Shown here piece after piece: positions 1 to 8,792 of a DNA stretch of 64,000 bases (positions are counted from its first letter, which is position 1; the number at the start of each line of letters is the position of its first letter). Both the position numbers and the translations under genes were made by a program. The stretch is from Bog-793 sp963823945 (GTDB taxonomy: Bacteria > Actinomycetota > Acidimicrobiia > Acidimicrobiales > Bog-793). The notes under the pieces were generated by a model. That model saw only the letters and a list, made by a program, of their open reading frames with translations, searched no databases and was not told the DNA's origin. Location of the stretch: the NCBI GenBank assembly GCA_963823945.1, contig CAWGNK010000003.1, positions 496,001 to 560,000 of the forward strand, in the 5' to 3' direction.

Positions 1-678
1 GGGTTCGATCGCGTGATCGACGTCTTCGGCGCCGACCACCACGGCCAGGTGCCGAGTCTGCGGGCCGGCGTCGCCGCGCTCGGCATCGACCCGAGCCGGT
101 TGGAGGTCGAACTCGGCCAGCTCGTCTCGCTCGTCAGCGGTCGGATGTCGAAACGGTCGGGCCAGTACGTGCCGCTCGACGAGCTGATCGACACCGTCGG
201 GCCCGACGCGACGCGCCTGCTCGCGCTGATGGGCTCGATCAACCAGGCGACGACCATCGACCTCGACGCCGTGCGCCGGCAGTCGATGGAGAACCCCGTC
301 TACTACGTGCAGTACGCGCACGCCCGGATCGCGTCGATCGAGCGCGTCGCCGCCGACCGGGGGGTCGAGCGTCCCGCGCTCGGCGAGGTCGATCTCTCGT
401 TGCTCGTCGAGCCCAGCGAGCTCGAGCTCGTCCGGCGCCTCATCGACCTGCCCGTGGTGCTCGCCGACGCCGCGGGGGCACGCGCCCCGTACAAGGTGAC
501 GAACTGGGTGCGCCAGCTCGCCGCCGATTTCCACGGCTTCTACCACGAGTGCCGGGTCCTCGGTGACGACGTGGCGCTGCCGCTTTCTGGCGCGCGCCTC
601 GCCCTCGTCGAAGCGGTGCGCATCGGTCTGGCGATCGGGCTCGGCGTGCTCGGCGTTTCCGCCCCCGAGTCGATGTGA
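1..678 (+). CDS. argS: Arginyl-tRNA synthetase, C-terminal part (5' truncated by window)
   Basis: Charges tRNA-Arg with arginine in the cytoplasm. The reading frame is open from base 1, so only the last 225 residues are present; the HIGH motif would lie upstream, outside the window. Visible are the class I signature end GADHHGQV, the KMSKS-equivalent loop (RMSKRSG, about residues 49-55 of this fragment) and the anticodon-binding helical domain with the ArgS-typical NPVYYVQYAHARI stretch. The C-terminal end is complete. Its stop codon overlaps the start of lysA (TGATG), so the two are probably co-transcribed and translationally coupled. Family assignment is firm. Confidence 0.95.
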   Translation, partial: GFDRVIDVFGADHHGQVPSLRAGVAALGIDPSRLEVELGQLVSLVSGRMSKRSGQYVPLDELIDTVGPDATRLLALMGSINQATTIDLDAVRRQSMENPVYYVQYAHARIASIERVAADRGVERPALGEVDLSLLVEPSELELVRRLIDLPVVLADAAGARAPYKVTNWVRQLAADFHGFYHECRVLGDDVALPLSGARLALVEAVRIGLAIGLGVLGVSAPESM

Positions 679-2006
679 TGACGTTCCTCTCGGGTGACGA
701 CGAGAGTCCCGGTCCGGCACCGTGCGAGACGCCGGTCGCGCGGCACCTGCTCCCCGACAGCGCCGCGGTGACGGCCGCGGGGCGACTCGAGGTCGCGGGC
801 CTCGACGTCGTCGCGCTCGCCGAGGAGTTCGGCACGCCGCTGTTCGTCTACGACGAGGCGACCCTGCGGGCCCGCTGTCGAGAGCTCGTCGGGGCTTTCG
901 GTCCCGGCTGCGCCTACGCGACGAAGGCGTTCCTTTGTCGTGCGATGGCCCGGCTGGCGCTCGAGGAGGGTCTCCGGCTCGACGTGTCGACCGACGGCGA
1001 GCTGGGCGTGGCGCTGGCCGCCGGCGCAGAACCGGACCGGATCGTCATGCACGGGAACAACAAGTCCGACGCCGAACTCGCCTCCGTCGTGGGCCTCGGT
1101 GGCGCAAGGATCGTCGTCGACTCGTTCGACGAGATCGCGCGGCTGACCCGACTCGCCGGGCGCGGGGCGCGGGGCGCCACCCAGCAGGTCCTCGTGCGGG
1201 TCAATCCCGGGATCGAAGCGCACACGCACGAGTTCATCGCCACGGGCCGCGAGGACTCGAAGTTCGGGTTCTCCGTGGCCTCGGGCGCCGCGCGGGAAGC
1301 GATCGACGCCCTGAGCAAAGTGGTCGGCGTCGAGGTCGTCGGTGTCCACGCCCACATCGGCAGCCAGATCATGCGGCTCGATTCCTTCGCGCGCATCGCC
1401 GAGGTCCTCGCCCCGCTGGCGGCCGACCGGGGCCTCGCCGAGCTCTGTGTCGGCGGCGGGCTGGGAGTCGCCTATCTCTCCGACGAGTCGGCCCCGACGA
1501 TCACCGAGTGGGCCGCGGCGGTACGCGCCGCCGCAGCGCGCGCCGGGCTCCCCTCTGGCGTGCTGGTGAGCGCCGAGCCGGGACGCGCGCTGGCGGCCAC
1601 CGCCGCGATGACCTGCTACCGGGTCGGGACGGTCAAGGAGCTCCCGGGCATCCGCAACTACGTGGCCGTCGACGGGGGTATGAGCGACAACCCGCGGCCG
1701 GTCCTCTACGGCAGCGGCTACGAGGCCTTCCTCCCGCGGGACGTCACCGCGGACCGCCCCTATGGGGCGAGGATCGTCGGCAAGCACTGCGAGACGGGCG
1801 ACGTCGTCGTCGCCGAGGCGCGCCTACCCGGTGACGTCGCCGTCGGCGACGTGCTCGTGACCCCGGTGACCGGCGCCTACGGGTTCTCGATGGCCTCGAA
1901 CTACAACCGGGTGGGTCGACCCCCGGTCGTTTTCGTGCGCGACGGGAGCGCGCGGGTCGTCGTGCGGCGCGAGACCGTGACGGACCTCCTCCGCCTGGAA
2001 TCCTGA
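678..2006 (+). CDS. lysA: Diaminopimelate decarboxylase
   Basis: Last step of lysine synthesis: PLP-dependent decarboxylation of meso-diaminopimelate to L-lysine. The 442-residue length is normal for LysA. The PLP lysine is in YATKAFL near the N-terminus, followed by the HAHIGSQ motif, the glycine-rich phosphate site, EPGRALAA and a CETGDVV motif that carries the Cys completing the active site across the dimer. ATG at 678 overlaps the argS stop; a GTG one codon earlier is also in frame. The next gene, hom, belongs to the same aspartate-derived amino acid family. Confidence 0.95.
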   Translation: MTFLSGDDESPGPAPCETPVARHLLPDSAAVTAAGRLEVAGLDVVALAEEFGTPLFVYDEATLRARCRELVGAFGPGCAYATKAFLCRAMARLALEEGLRLDVSTDGELGVALAAGAEPDRIVMHGNNKSDAELASVVGLGGARIVVDSFDEIARLTRLAGRGARGATQQVLVRVNPGIEAHTHEFIATGREDSKFGFSVASGAAREAIDALSKVVGVEVVGVHAHIGSQIMRLDSFARIAEVLAPLAADRGLAELCVGGGLGVAYLSDESAPTITEWAAAVRAAAARAGLPSGVLVSAEPGRALAATAAMTCYRVGTVKELPGIRNYVAVDGGMSDNPRPVLYGSGYEAFLPRDVTADRPYGARIVGKHCETGDVVVAEARLPGDVAVGDVLVTPVTGAYGFSMASNYNRVGRPPVVFVRDGSARVVVRRETVTDLLRLES

Positions 2007-2013
2007 AAGTCGC

Positions 2014-2019
2014 TAGATT
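2014..2019 (+). promoter_or_regulatory. Candidate -10 box for leaderless hom mRNA
   Basis: TAGATT lies exactly 6 nt before ATG 2026, and there is no purine-rich ribosome-binding site in between. Transcription would begin at or near the A of the start codon. No convincing -35 box is visible at the right distance. The same layout recurs at prfA, gatC and ilvD. Confidence 0.4.
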
Positions 2020-2025
2020 GTGCCA

Positions 2026-3354
2026 ATGAGCAGGGATGTCCGGCGTGCCACGCCGCACGTCGTGCGTCTCGGGCTACTCGGCCTCGGCAACGTGGGCGCC
2101 GCCTTCGCCGAGCTCGTCGACGGCGACCAGCAGGGCATCCTTCGCCGCGTCGGGCTCGGGCTCGAGATCACCCGGATCGCCGTGCGCGACACCACCAAGC
2201 CTCGCGGCACGCTCGGCCGGCTGGAGCGGATCACCGGCGAGGCCGCGAGCGTCGTCGCCGACCCGTCGGTCGACGTCGTCGTCGAGCTCATCGGCGGGAT
2301 CGAGCCCGCCAAGTCGCTGATCCTGGCGGCACTCAACGCCGGCAAGCCCGTCGTGACGGCCAACAAGGAGCTCCTCGCGCAAGACGGGCCGGAATTGTTC
2401 GCCGCGGCGGAGTCGGCTGGACGGGCGCTGCTGTTCGAGGCTGCCGTCGCCGGCGCGATCCCCCTCGTGCGGGCGTTGCGCGTCTCGCTCGTCGGCGAGC
2501 ACATCCGAAGGTTGCTCGGCATCGTCAACGGGACGACGAACTACATCCTCACCGAGATGAGCGAGAAGGGCCTGAGCTACGCCGCGGCGCTCGCCTCGGC
2601 CCAGGAGCTCGGCTACGCCGAGCGCGACGCGGCCGCCGACGTCGGCGGGCACGACGCCGCCGCCAAGGCTGCGATCCTCGCCGGGATCGCCTTCAGCGCC
2701 GATGTCGTCGCCGGCGACGTCTACCGCGAGGGGATCGAGGCGATCGAGACCGCCGACATCGAGTTCGCCCACCGGCTTGGCTACGAGGTGAAGCTGCTCG
2801 CCGTCGCCGAGCAGCTCGTGGCCCCGGACGGTGGTCCGGCGATGGTCGCGGTGCGCGTCCACCCGGCGATGGTCCCCGCCGACCACCCGCTCGCCTCGAT
2901 CCGGGGCCCGTTCAACGCCGTCTTCGTCGAGGGCGACGCGGCCGGCGAGCTGATGCTCTTCGGGCGCGGGGCCGGGGGGCGCCCGACGGCGTCCGCGGTG
3001 CTCGGCGACGTGATCGACGCGGCGGGCGCGCTCGGGGCCGAGGGAAGCCTGCGTTTCGCTCCGCGGCACCGCGCCCAGATCAGGCCGATCGGTGAGCTGC
3101 GCGCGCAGTACTACGTCGCGATCGACGTCACCGACCGTCCCGGCGTCCTCGCCACGGTCGCCACGGCGTTCGGTCGGCACAACGTCTCGGTGCGCTCGAT
3201 GGAGCAGGTCGGGCTCGGTGCCGAGGCCCGGCTCGTCTTCATCACCCACCTCGCCGTGGAGTCCGACGTGCAGGCGACGCTGCGCGAGCTCGCGCCCCTC
3301 GACGTCGTGCGGCGCGTCGGCGGCCTCATCAGGGTCGTCGGGCAGGAACGGTAG
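2026..3354 (+). CDS. hom: Homoserine dehydrogenase with ACT domain
   Basis: Reduces aspartate semialdehyde to homoserine, the branch point toward threonine and methionine. The 442-residue protein has the N-terminal NAD(P) fold (GLGNVG), the GGIEPAK and VTANKELL substrate/cofactor segments, a catalytic domain with NGTTNYIL, and a C-terminal ACT domain from about residue 365 (YYVAIDVTDRPGVLA). The ACT domain suggests allosteric feedback, typically by threonine. ATG 2026 is preferred over GTG 2020 because it matches the family N-terminus and the upstream TAGATT spacing. thrC follows 11 nt downstream. Confidence 0.95.
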   Translation: MSRDVRRATPHVVRLGLLGLGNVGAAFAELVDGDQQGILRRVGLGLEITRIAVRDTTKPRGTLGRLERITGEAASVVADPSVDVVVELIGGIEPAKSLILAALNAGKPVVTANKELLAQDGPELFAAAESAGRALLFEAAVAGAIPLVRALRVSLVGEHIRRLLGIVNGTTNYILTEMSEKGLSYAAALASAQELGYAERDAAADVGGHDAAAKAAILAGIAFSADVVAGDVYREGIEAIETADIEFAHRLGYEVKLLAVAEQLVAPDGGPAMVAVRVHPAMVPADHPLASIRGPFNAVFVEGDAAGELMLFGRGAGGRPTASAVLGDVIDAAGALGAEGSLRFAPRHRAQIRPIGELRAQYYVAIDVTDRPGVLATVATAFGRHNVSVRSMEQVGLGAEARLVFITHLAVESDVQATLRELAPLDVVRRVGGLIRVVGQER

Positions 3355-3365
3355 GCGGTGCCGGC

Positions 3366-4454
3366 GTGGTGAGAGGCGCGCGGTCCTCGCACGACGGGAC
3401 GTCACGTGCCGGGAGCCCGACCTGGCCCGGCGTGATCCGGCGCTACGCCGAGTTCCTCCCCGTCACCGGGGCGACCCCGGTCGTGACGCTTCTCGAGGGC
3501 AACACCCCGCTGCTCCCGGCGCCGAGGCTCTCGGAGCGGGTCGGCGCCGAGGTCTACCTGAAGATCGAGGGGCTGAACCCGACGGGTTCGTTCAAGGACC
3601 GGGGCATGACGGTGGCGATCTCCAAGGCGCTCGAGGCGGGCTCCCGGGCGGTCGTCTGCGCCTCGACCGGCAACACCTCGGCGTCGGCCGCGGCCTACGC
3701 GGCACGGGCGGGGATGACCTGCGTCGTGCTCGTGCCCGAGGGTCACGTCGCACTGGGCAAGCTCGCCCAGGCGCTCGTGCACGGCGCGCAGGTCCTCCAG
3801 GTGAGGGGCAACTTCGACGCCGCGCTCGTCGTCGTGCGCGAGTTGCCGTCGCGGGCCCCGGTCGTCGTTGTGAACTCGGTGAACCCGTTCCGGATCGAGG
3901 GCCAGAAGACCGGCGCCTTCGAGATCGTCGACGCGCTCGGCGACGCACCCGACCTGCACTGCATCCCGGTCGGCAACGCCGGGAACATCACGGCGTACTG
4001 GCGCGGCTACCGCGAGTACCGTGCGGCGGGGATCTCGACCCGGCTGCCCCGGATGCTGGGCTTCCAGGCCGCCGGGGCGGCGCCGATCGTCGCCGGTCAC
4101 CCGATAGACAAGCCCGAGACGATCGCCACGGCGATCCGCATCGGCAACCCGGCGTCGTGGTCCGGCGCGACCGAGGCCGCCGGTGAGTCCGGTGGCGCGA
4201 TCTCGGCGGTGACCGACGAACAGATTCTCGACGCCTACCACTTCCTCGCCGAGGAGGAGTCGGTCTTCTGCGAGCCCGCCTCGGCGGCCGCGGTGGCGGG
4301 GCTTCTGAAAGCCGACGTCCCGGCGGGCGGGAAGGTCGTCTGCGTCCTCACCGGGAGCGGGCTGAAGGATCCCGACACCGCCATCGGCGCGGCCCGCGCC
4401 CCGGAGGTCGTCGACGCGACGCTCCAAGCGGTCCTCGCCGCGCTCAAGCTGTAG
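3366..4454 (+). CDS. thrC: Threonine synthase
   Basis: PLP enzyme converting O-phosphohomoserine to threonine. It has 362 residues, the short class found in Actinobacteria. The PLP lysine is in SFKDRGM, and the phosphate-binding loop GNAGN lies in the middle of the protein. Tandem GTG codons open the frame at 3366. It follows hom, but homoserine kinase (thrB), which makes its substrate and is often the next gene in Actinobacteria, is absent from this window. Convergent with yjbQ. Confidence 0.95.
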   Translation: MVRGARSSHDGTSRAGSPTWPGVIRRYAEFLPVTGATPVVTLLEGNTPLLPAPRLSERVGAEVYLKIEGLNPTGSFKDRGMTVAISKALEAGSRAVVCASTGNTSASAAAYAARAGMTCVVLVPEGHVALGKLAQALVHGAQVLQVRGNFDAALVVVRELPSRAPVVVVNSVNPFRIEGQKTGAFEIVDALGDAPDLHCIPVGNAGNITAYWRGYREYRAAGISTRLPRMLGFQAAGAAPIVAGHPIDKPETIATAIRIGNPASWSGATEAAGESGGAISAVTDEQILDAYHFLAEEESVFCEPASAAAVAGLLKADVPAGGKVVCVLTGSGLKDPDTAIGAARAPEVVDATLQAVLAALKL

Positions 4455-4542
4455 CGGCCGGCCGGCGCAGCGAGCGGCGAAGCTCGGGCTGCCCGCCGCA
4501 ATCACAGCCGGATATTCACGCGCCGCGGAAGCCGCGCCCGAT

Positions 4543-4944
4543 TCAGCCGGCGAGGAAGCTGAAGCGCACCTTGCGGCGGGGATTGTCCCGATTCGTGTCG
4601 ACCAGGACGAGGCGTTGCCAGATCCCGAGCAAAGGACGCCCGTCGGCCACCGGGATCGTCAGAGAGGGGCTGACAAAACAGGGAACGACGTGGTCGCGCC
4701 CGTGCCCCTCCGAGCCGTGCCGGTGCCGGTAGGGCCTCGTGGTCGGCAGGAGGTTCTCGATCGCCTGGACGAGATCGGCCTCGCTCCCCGAGCCCGTCTC
4801 CATCAGCGCGACGCCCGCCGTGGCGTGTGGGACGAAGACGTTCACCAGACCGTCACCCCGTCCGCGGCAGAAGCGCTCGAGCTGGTCGGTGAGCTCGGTC
4901 ACGACTTCCGATCCGTTCACGACTTGGACCTCTTCGGATTCCAT
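4543..4944 (-). CDS. YjbQ/UPF0047 family protein
   Basis: A 133-residue single-domain protein of the YjbQ family. Members are small trimeric proteins; some have been reported to show weak thiamine-phosphate synthase activity, but the physiological role is unsettled. Family hallmarks visible are VPHATAGVAL (the conserved His), the His-rich YRHRHGSEGHG stretch, SLTIPVADG and LGIWQRLVLVD. It stands alone on the minus strand, convergent with thrC and divergent from the aldo/keto reductase remnant. The family call is secure; the function is not. Confidence 0.85.
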   Translation of the reverse strand: MESEEVQVVNGSEVVTELTDQLERFCRGRGDGLVNVFVPHATAGVALMETGSGSEADLVQAIENLLPTTRPYRHRHGSEGHGRDHVVPCFVSPSLTIPVADGRPLLGIWQRLVLVDTNRDNPRRKVRFSFLAG

Positions 4945-4988
4945 GTCGACATCTTGTACCCCTTCGCCGCGCGCCTGACGTCCGGTTG

Positions 4989-5186
4989 ATGCAGAAGCGC
5001 CGGCTGGGCAAGGCGCAGTGGGACGCGCGCGTCATCAGTTTCGGCGCCTGGGCGATCGGCACAGAGCAGGGGGAGACCGACGACGACACCCCAGGGACGG
5101 CGCCCCATTGCCTCGCGTTGCCGCTCTCGGGGGGAACCGTTACACTGTCGGTGTCACCGGTTCGTCCGAGATGGTTTCGCGCGTGA
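4989..5186 (+). pseudogene. Aldo/keto reductase N-terminal remnant
   Basis: The first 34 codons read like the beginning of an aldo/keto reductase: MQKRRLGKA, then VISFGAWAIG, then a TDDD motif where family members normally have the same acidic turn before the first helix. After about base 5090 the reading frame no longer resembles the family and stops at 5186, so the barrel and catalytic Tyr/Lys are missing. It lies between divergent yjbQ and the rho leader, and its tail overlaps the predicted rho promoter. Interpreted as a decayed gene; a chance short ORF is the alternative. Confidence 0.45.
5118..5146 (+). promoter_or_regulatory. Predicted sigma-70-type promoter for rho
   Basis: TTGCCG (5118-5123), a 17-nt spacer and TACACT (5141-5146) form a well-spaced housekeeping-type promoter. 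Transcription would start near 5153 and give a rho 5' untranslated region of about 300 nt. Rho is autoregulated by termination in its own leader in other bacteria, so the long leader is a plausible control region. I see no intrinsic terminator in 5147-5449 and no other gene there. Confidence 0.5.
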
Positions 5187-5449
5187 GCCGATTCCCTCCA
5201 GCTGGTGACAGGAGATCCCGTATCAGTCGAGATCGCATCCCTTAGTTCCCGTACGAATCGCCTGTCGAACATTCTGGGGGCTGTGTCCGCGTTTCCCCCT
5301 TCTCGTTGACGGTTCGGCGCTCGATTCGCAGCGCAACGGGGTTCGCCGATCGCGACAAGTCGACCCTCGTGCACCTTGGCGGATCGACCGGAGGGCGGTG
5401 CGGGTTTCCGATGCGATCTGAAACTCACGAGAAACCAGGAGCAGAGCCG

Positions 5450-7210
5450 ATGGCCGAAGAGCAGCTCGAGCGCTCGATCCTTGAACGCAAGGAACGCGAT
5501 GAACTCCACGCGATCGCGTCCGCGATGTCGCTGACACCGGCGCCGCGCTCGAGGAAGGCCGACATCATCGACCTCATCCTCGAGGCGACGGGTGTCGACG
5601 GCGCCGGCGAGAGCGAGTCGGGTGGCAACGGCGCGCATGCTGGCGGGGCGGCCCCGGCGGCGCGGCGCGACGGCGCGGCGGCCCGCGAGGCCGCGTCTCC
5701 TCTCGACAAGGTCGTCGAGCACGATCCGACGGACGAGCCGGCGGGCGCCGATCCCGCCGTGGTCGTGGACACCGCGGACGTCGTCCCGGACAGTGACGAG
5801 TCGCCAGAGACGGCGGGGGTGTCGACGCCACCGCGCCAGGTGCCACGCTTCGACGACGGCGACGCGACCGTCAACCCCGCGGCAGGCGACGACGAGTCCG
5901 ACGGTCAACGTCCTCGCACGAACGACCGCCGCCCGCCCCGCCCCGGGGTCAACCGCGAGGTCCGTCAGTCCGGCGACAGTCATGTCGACACGGCGAACCG
6001 GCGTAGCCGGCGGCGCAGGGGCCGCGAACGCGGCGATGTGCAATCCGGCCAGGAGGTCCCCTGGTCCGGCGAGCTCGTCCCCGTGAAGGGCCTGCTCGAC
6101 CTGCGCGACGAGGGCTACGGCTTCCTGCGCACCGGCGGGTACCTGCCGAGCACGCGCGACGTCTACGTTTCGGTGAGCCAGGCACGTCGCCTGGCCCTGC
6201 GCCGTGGTGACGCGATCGAGGGCGCTTGCCGCCCGGCCGGGCCGAGCGAGAAGTACCCGGCGCTCATCCGCGTCGACACGGTCTCGGGGCTCACCCCCGA
6301 CGAGGCCCGGCTGCGACCCCGTTTCGAGGACCTCACGCCGCTGTTTCCTGACAGTCAGCTCCGCCTCGAGCTGGCCGACGACCCGAAGAACATGACCGCC
6401 CGGATCGTCGACCTCGTGTCACCGATCGGACGGGGCCAACGGGGGATGATCGTCTCGCCGCCGAAGGCGGGCAAGACGTACGTGATGAAGCAGATCGCCC
6501 ACTCGATCGAGGCGAACGACCCTGACGTGCACCTCATCGTGCTGCTGGTCGCCGAGCGCCCCGAAGAGGTCACCGACATGCGCCGGACGGTGAAAGGTGA
6601 GGTGATCGCCTCGACCTTCGACCGGCCGGCCGACGAGCACACGGCCGTCGCCGAGCTGACGATCGAACGGGCCAAGCGCCTCGTCGAGCTCGGCCGCGAC
6701 GTCGTGATCCTGCTCGACGGGATCACCCGCCTCGCCCGCGCCTACAACCTCGCGCAGCCCGCGACGGGACGGATCATGTCCGGTGGGGTCGATTCCGGCG
6801 CTCTCTACCCGCCGAAGCGGTTCTTCGGCGCGGCCCGCAACGTCGAGGAGGGCGGCTCACTCACCATCCTGGCGACGGCCCTCGTCGAGACCGGCTCGAA
6901 GATGGACGAGGTGATCTTCGAGGAGTTCAAGGGGACCGGCAACATGGAGCTGCGGCTCGACCGACGTCTCGCCGAACGGCGTCTTTACCCGGCGATCGAC
7001 GTCAACGCGAGCTCGACCCGCCACGAGGAGCTGCTCTTCGAGCGCGGTCAGCTTCAGCAGGTCTGGAAGCTCCGCCGGGTGCTGAACGCCCTTTCCAGCG
7101 ACGGCAATTCGGCGGGCGGCCTCGAGCTGCTGATGGACAAGATCCGCACGACGGCGTCGAACGACGAGTTCCTCGCCGAGATCGCCAAGGCGCCGCAAGC
7201 GACGGCGTAG
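5450..7210 (+). CDS. rho: Transcription termination factor Rho
   Basis: Hexameric RNA-dependent ATPase that terminates transcription. The 586 residues comprise an N-terminal SAP-like helix bundle (about 5-45), a long low-complexity insert rich in Ala, Asp, Pro and Arg (about 50-210), the cold-shock-type RNA-binding domain (GYGFLRTGGY), and the ATPase core with Walker A PKAGKT (Lys about 342), VAERPEEVTDM, the Walker B region VVILLDGITR and the GGVDSGALYPPKRFFGAARN Q/R loop. Start ATG 5450 is chosen because AGGAG at 5437-5441 precedes it by 8 nt; frames open from 5306 and 5411 lack that site. The insert is typical of actinobacterial Rho. Confidence 0.97.
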   Translation: MAEEQLERSILERKERDELHAIASAMSLTPAPRSRKADIIDLILEATGVDGAGESESGGNGAHAGGAAPAARRDGAAAREAASPLDKVVEHDPTDEPAGADPAVVVDTADVVPDSDESPETAGVSTPPRQVPRFDDGDATVNPAAGDDESDGQRPRTNDRRPPRPGVNREVRQSGDSHVDTANRRSRRRRGRERGDVQSGQEVPWSGELVPVKGLLDLRDEGYGFLRTGGYLPSTRDVYVSVSQARRLALRRGDAIEGACRPAGPSEKYPALIRVDTVSGLTPDEARLRPRFEDLTPLFPDSQLRLELADDPKNMTARIVDLVSPIGRGQRGMIVSPPKAGKTYVMKQIAHSIEANDPDVHLIVLLVAERPEEVTDMRRTVKGEVIASTFDRPADEHTAVAELTIERAKRLVELGRDVVILLDGITRLARAYNLAQPATGRIMSGGVDSGALYPPKRFFGAARNVEEGGSLTILATALVETGSKMDEVIFEEFKGTGNMELRLDRRLAERRLYPAIDVNASSTRHEELLFERGQLQQVWKLRRVLNALSSDGNSAGGLELLMDKIRTTASNDEFLAEIAKAPQATA

Positions 7211-7256
7211 CCGACCCGGCGGCGGCGGGCGACACCGCCGCTACCATGAGGGGACC

Positions 7257-7472
7257 ATGAAGACCGACATCCACCCGAGCTACGTCACGACGACGGTGCG
7301 GTGCTCCTGCGGGAACACCTTCACGACGCGTTCGACGAAGGCAGAGCTCCACGTCGAGCTCTGCAACGAGTGCCACCCCTTCTACACCGGCAAGCAGAAG
7401 CTCGTCGACACCGGTGGTCGGGTCGAGCGCTTCGAGCGCCGCTACGGCCCGAGGACGAAGAAGCGCACCTGA
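7257..7472 (+). CDS. rpmE: 50S ribosomal protein L31 (zinc-binding type)
   Basis: Large-subunit ribosomal protein of 71 residues. It keeps the zinc-ligand cysteines in the CSCG and CNECHPF motifs, so it is the C+ form that can be swapped for a zinc-free paralogue under zinc limitation. ATG 7257 is preceded by GAGGGG. It lies 46 nt after rho, as in most Actinobacteria. In the 249-nt gap to prfA there is a GC-rich inverted repeat near 7485-7508 but no T-tract. Confidence 0.96.
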   Translation: MKTDIHPSYVTTTVRCSCGNTFTTRSTKAELHVELCNECHPFYTGKQKLVDTGGRVERFERRYGPRTKKRT

Positions 7473-7709
7473 CGCATCCCCGGACCGCCGCCGGATCCCC
7501 GTCGGCGGGCTGAGACCGGCCGCGACCGGACAACGGCGCTCCGCCCATTTCGGATTCCTGACCGGTCGGCCGCCCGCGCGCAGTCACCGGTTGGGATCCG
7601 CTGGGAGCTGGACGGCGACTCGATCAGACGCTGTCCCCCTCTGAAGCGCGTGCCGCGAATCGCCAGTTGTTCCCTTCCGACCGGCCCGGGGAGGTCGTCG
7701 ACCGGCAGG

Positions 7710-7715
7710 TAGCCT
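7710..7715 (+). promoter_or_regulatory. Candidate -10 box for leaderless prfA mRNA
   Basis: TAGCCT lies 6 nt before GTG 7722. The intervening bases are TGGGGT, which could act as a weak ribosome-binding site but sits too close to the start. No good -35 element is seen. Confidence 0.35.
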
Positions 7716-7721
7716 TGGGGT

Positions 7722-8792
7722 GTGAAAGAGGTTGAGCGGTTCGCGGAACTCGAGCGCGAGTACGAGGACGTCCTCGCAGAGCTTTCCAAGCCGGAAGTCG
7801 CCGCTGACCGCGGAAGGTCCGTCGCGTACTCGCGCCGTCTCAAGGCGCTCGAACCCGTCGTGCGGACGGTCCGCGCCCTGCGCGGCGCCGCTGACGACGT
7901 CGTCGCGGCGCGCGAGATGGTCGGCGACGCGCCGCCCGACGAGCGTGAGCTCGCCAAGTCGCAGCTCGCCGAGGCGGAGGCGCACGAAGCCGAGCTCGAA
8001 GCCGAACTCGGACGCCTGCTCGTCCCCCGCGATGAGAACGACGGCCGCAACGTCATCGTCACGATCCGTGGGGCCGAGGGCGGCGACGAGGCGAACCTGT
8101 TCGCCGGGGACCTTTACCACATGTACCTGCGCTACGCCGACCACCGAAAGTGGCGCGTCGAGGTGCTGAGCATCCAGGCCTCCGATCTCGGGGGCATCGA
8201 CGAGGTGACGTTCCTCGTGAAGGGTGCCGACGCCTGGCAGCGGCTCAAGCACGAGGGCGGGACCCATCGTGTCCAGCGCGTGCCGGTGACCGAGTCCCAG
8301 GGCCGGGTTCACACCTCGTCGGCAGCCGTGGTGGTCCTGCCCGAGGCGGACGAGGTCGAGGTGGAGATCGACCCGGGGGATCTGCGGATCGACGTCTACC
8401 GCTCGACGGGTCCCGGTGGGCAGTCGGTCAACACGACGGACTCGGCGGTGAGGATCACGCACGTGCCGACCGGCCTTGTCGTCGCGATGCAGGACGAGAA
8501 GAGTCAAATCCAGAACCGCGCCAAGGCGATGCAGGTCCTGCGGGCGCGGCTCGCGAAGCTCGAGCGGGACCGGATCGAAGCCGAGAACTCCCGGGAACGG
8601 CGCGAGCAGGTGGGCGCGGGAGGGCGTGCCGACAAGATCCGCACCTACAACTTCAAGGAGAACCGGGTCACCGATCACCGCGTCGGCCTCACGCTCCACA
8701 GGCTCGACCGCATCTTGCAGGGTGATCTCGACGAGATCGAAGACGCCCTCCTCGCCGATGAACGATCGCAGCAGCTCGGCGCCAGCGGCTGA
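7722..8792 (+). CDS. prfA: Peptide chain release factor 1
   Basis: Recognises UAA/UAG stop codons and triggers peptide release. The 356-residue protein has the coiled N-terminal domain, the stop-codon-reading tripeptide PVT at residues 188-190 (RF1-type PxT; RF2 has SPF) within RVPVTESQGRVHTS, and the catalytic GGQ at residues 232-234 (STGPGGQSVNTTDSA). GTG 7722 is the start. prmC, which methylates the GGQ glutamine, begins inside its 3' end with a 35-nt overlap. Confidence 0.97.
   Translation: MKEVERFAELEREYEDVLAELSKPEVAADRGRSVAYSRRLKALEPVVRTVRALRGAADDVVAAREMVGDAPPDERELAKSQLAEAEAHEAELEAELGRLLVPRDENDGRNVIVTIRGAEGGDEANLFAGDLYHMYLRYADHRKWRVEVLSIQASDLGGIDEVTFLVKGADAWQRLKHEGGTHRVQRVPVTESQGRVHTSSAAVVVLPEADEVEVEIDPGDLRIDVYRSTGPGGQSVNTTDSAVRITHVPTGLVVAMQDEKSQIQNRAKAMQVLRARLAKLERDRIEAENSRERREQVGAGGRADKIRTYNFKENRVTDHRVGLTLHRLDRILQGDLDEIEDALLADERSQQLGASG

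Noticed and set aside
5306..5449. rho starting at 5306 or 5411
   Set aside because: Those codons lack a ribosome-binding site and the extra residues are unlike Rho; ATG 5450 has AGGAG at ideal spacing.
7483..7509. Inverted repeat CCGCCG/CGGCGG after rpmE as a terminator
   Set aside because: Short stem, 12-nt loop and no T-tract; such repeats arise easily in this base composition.
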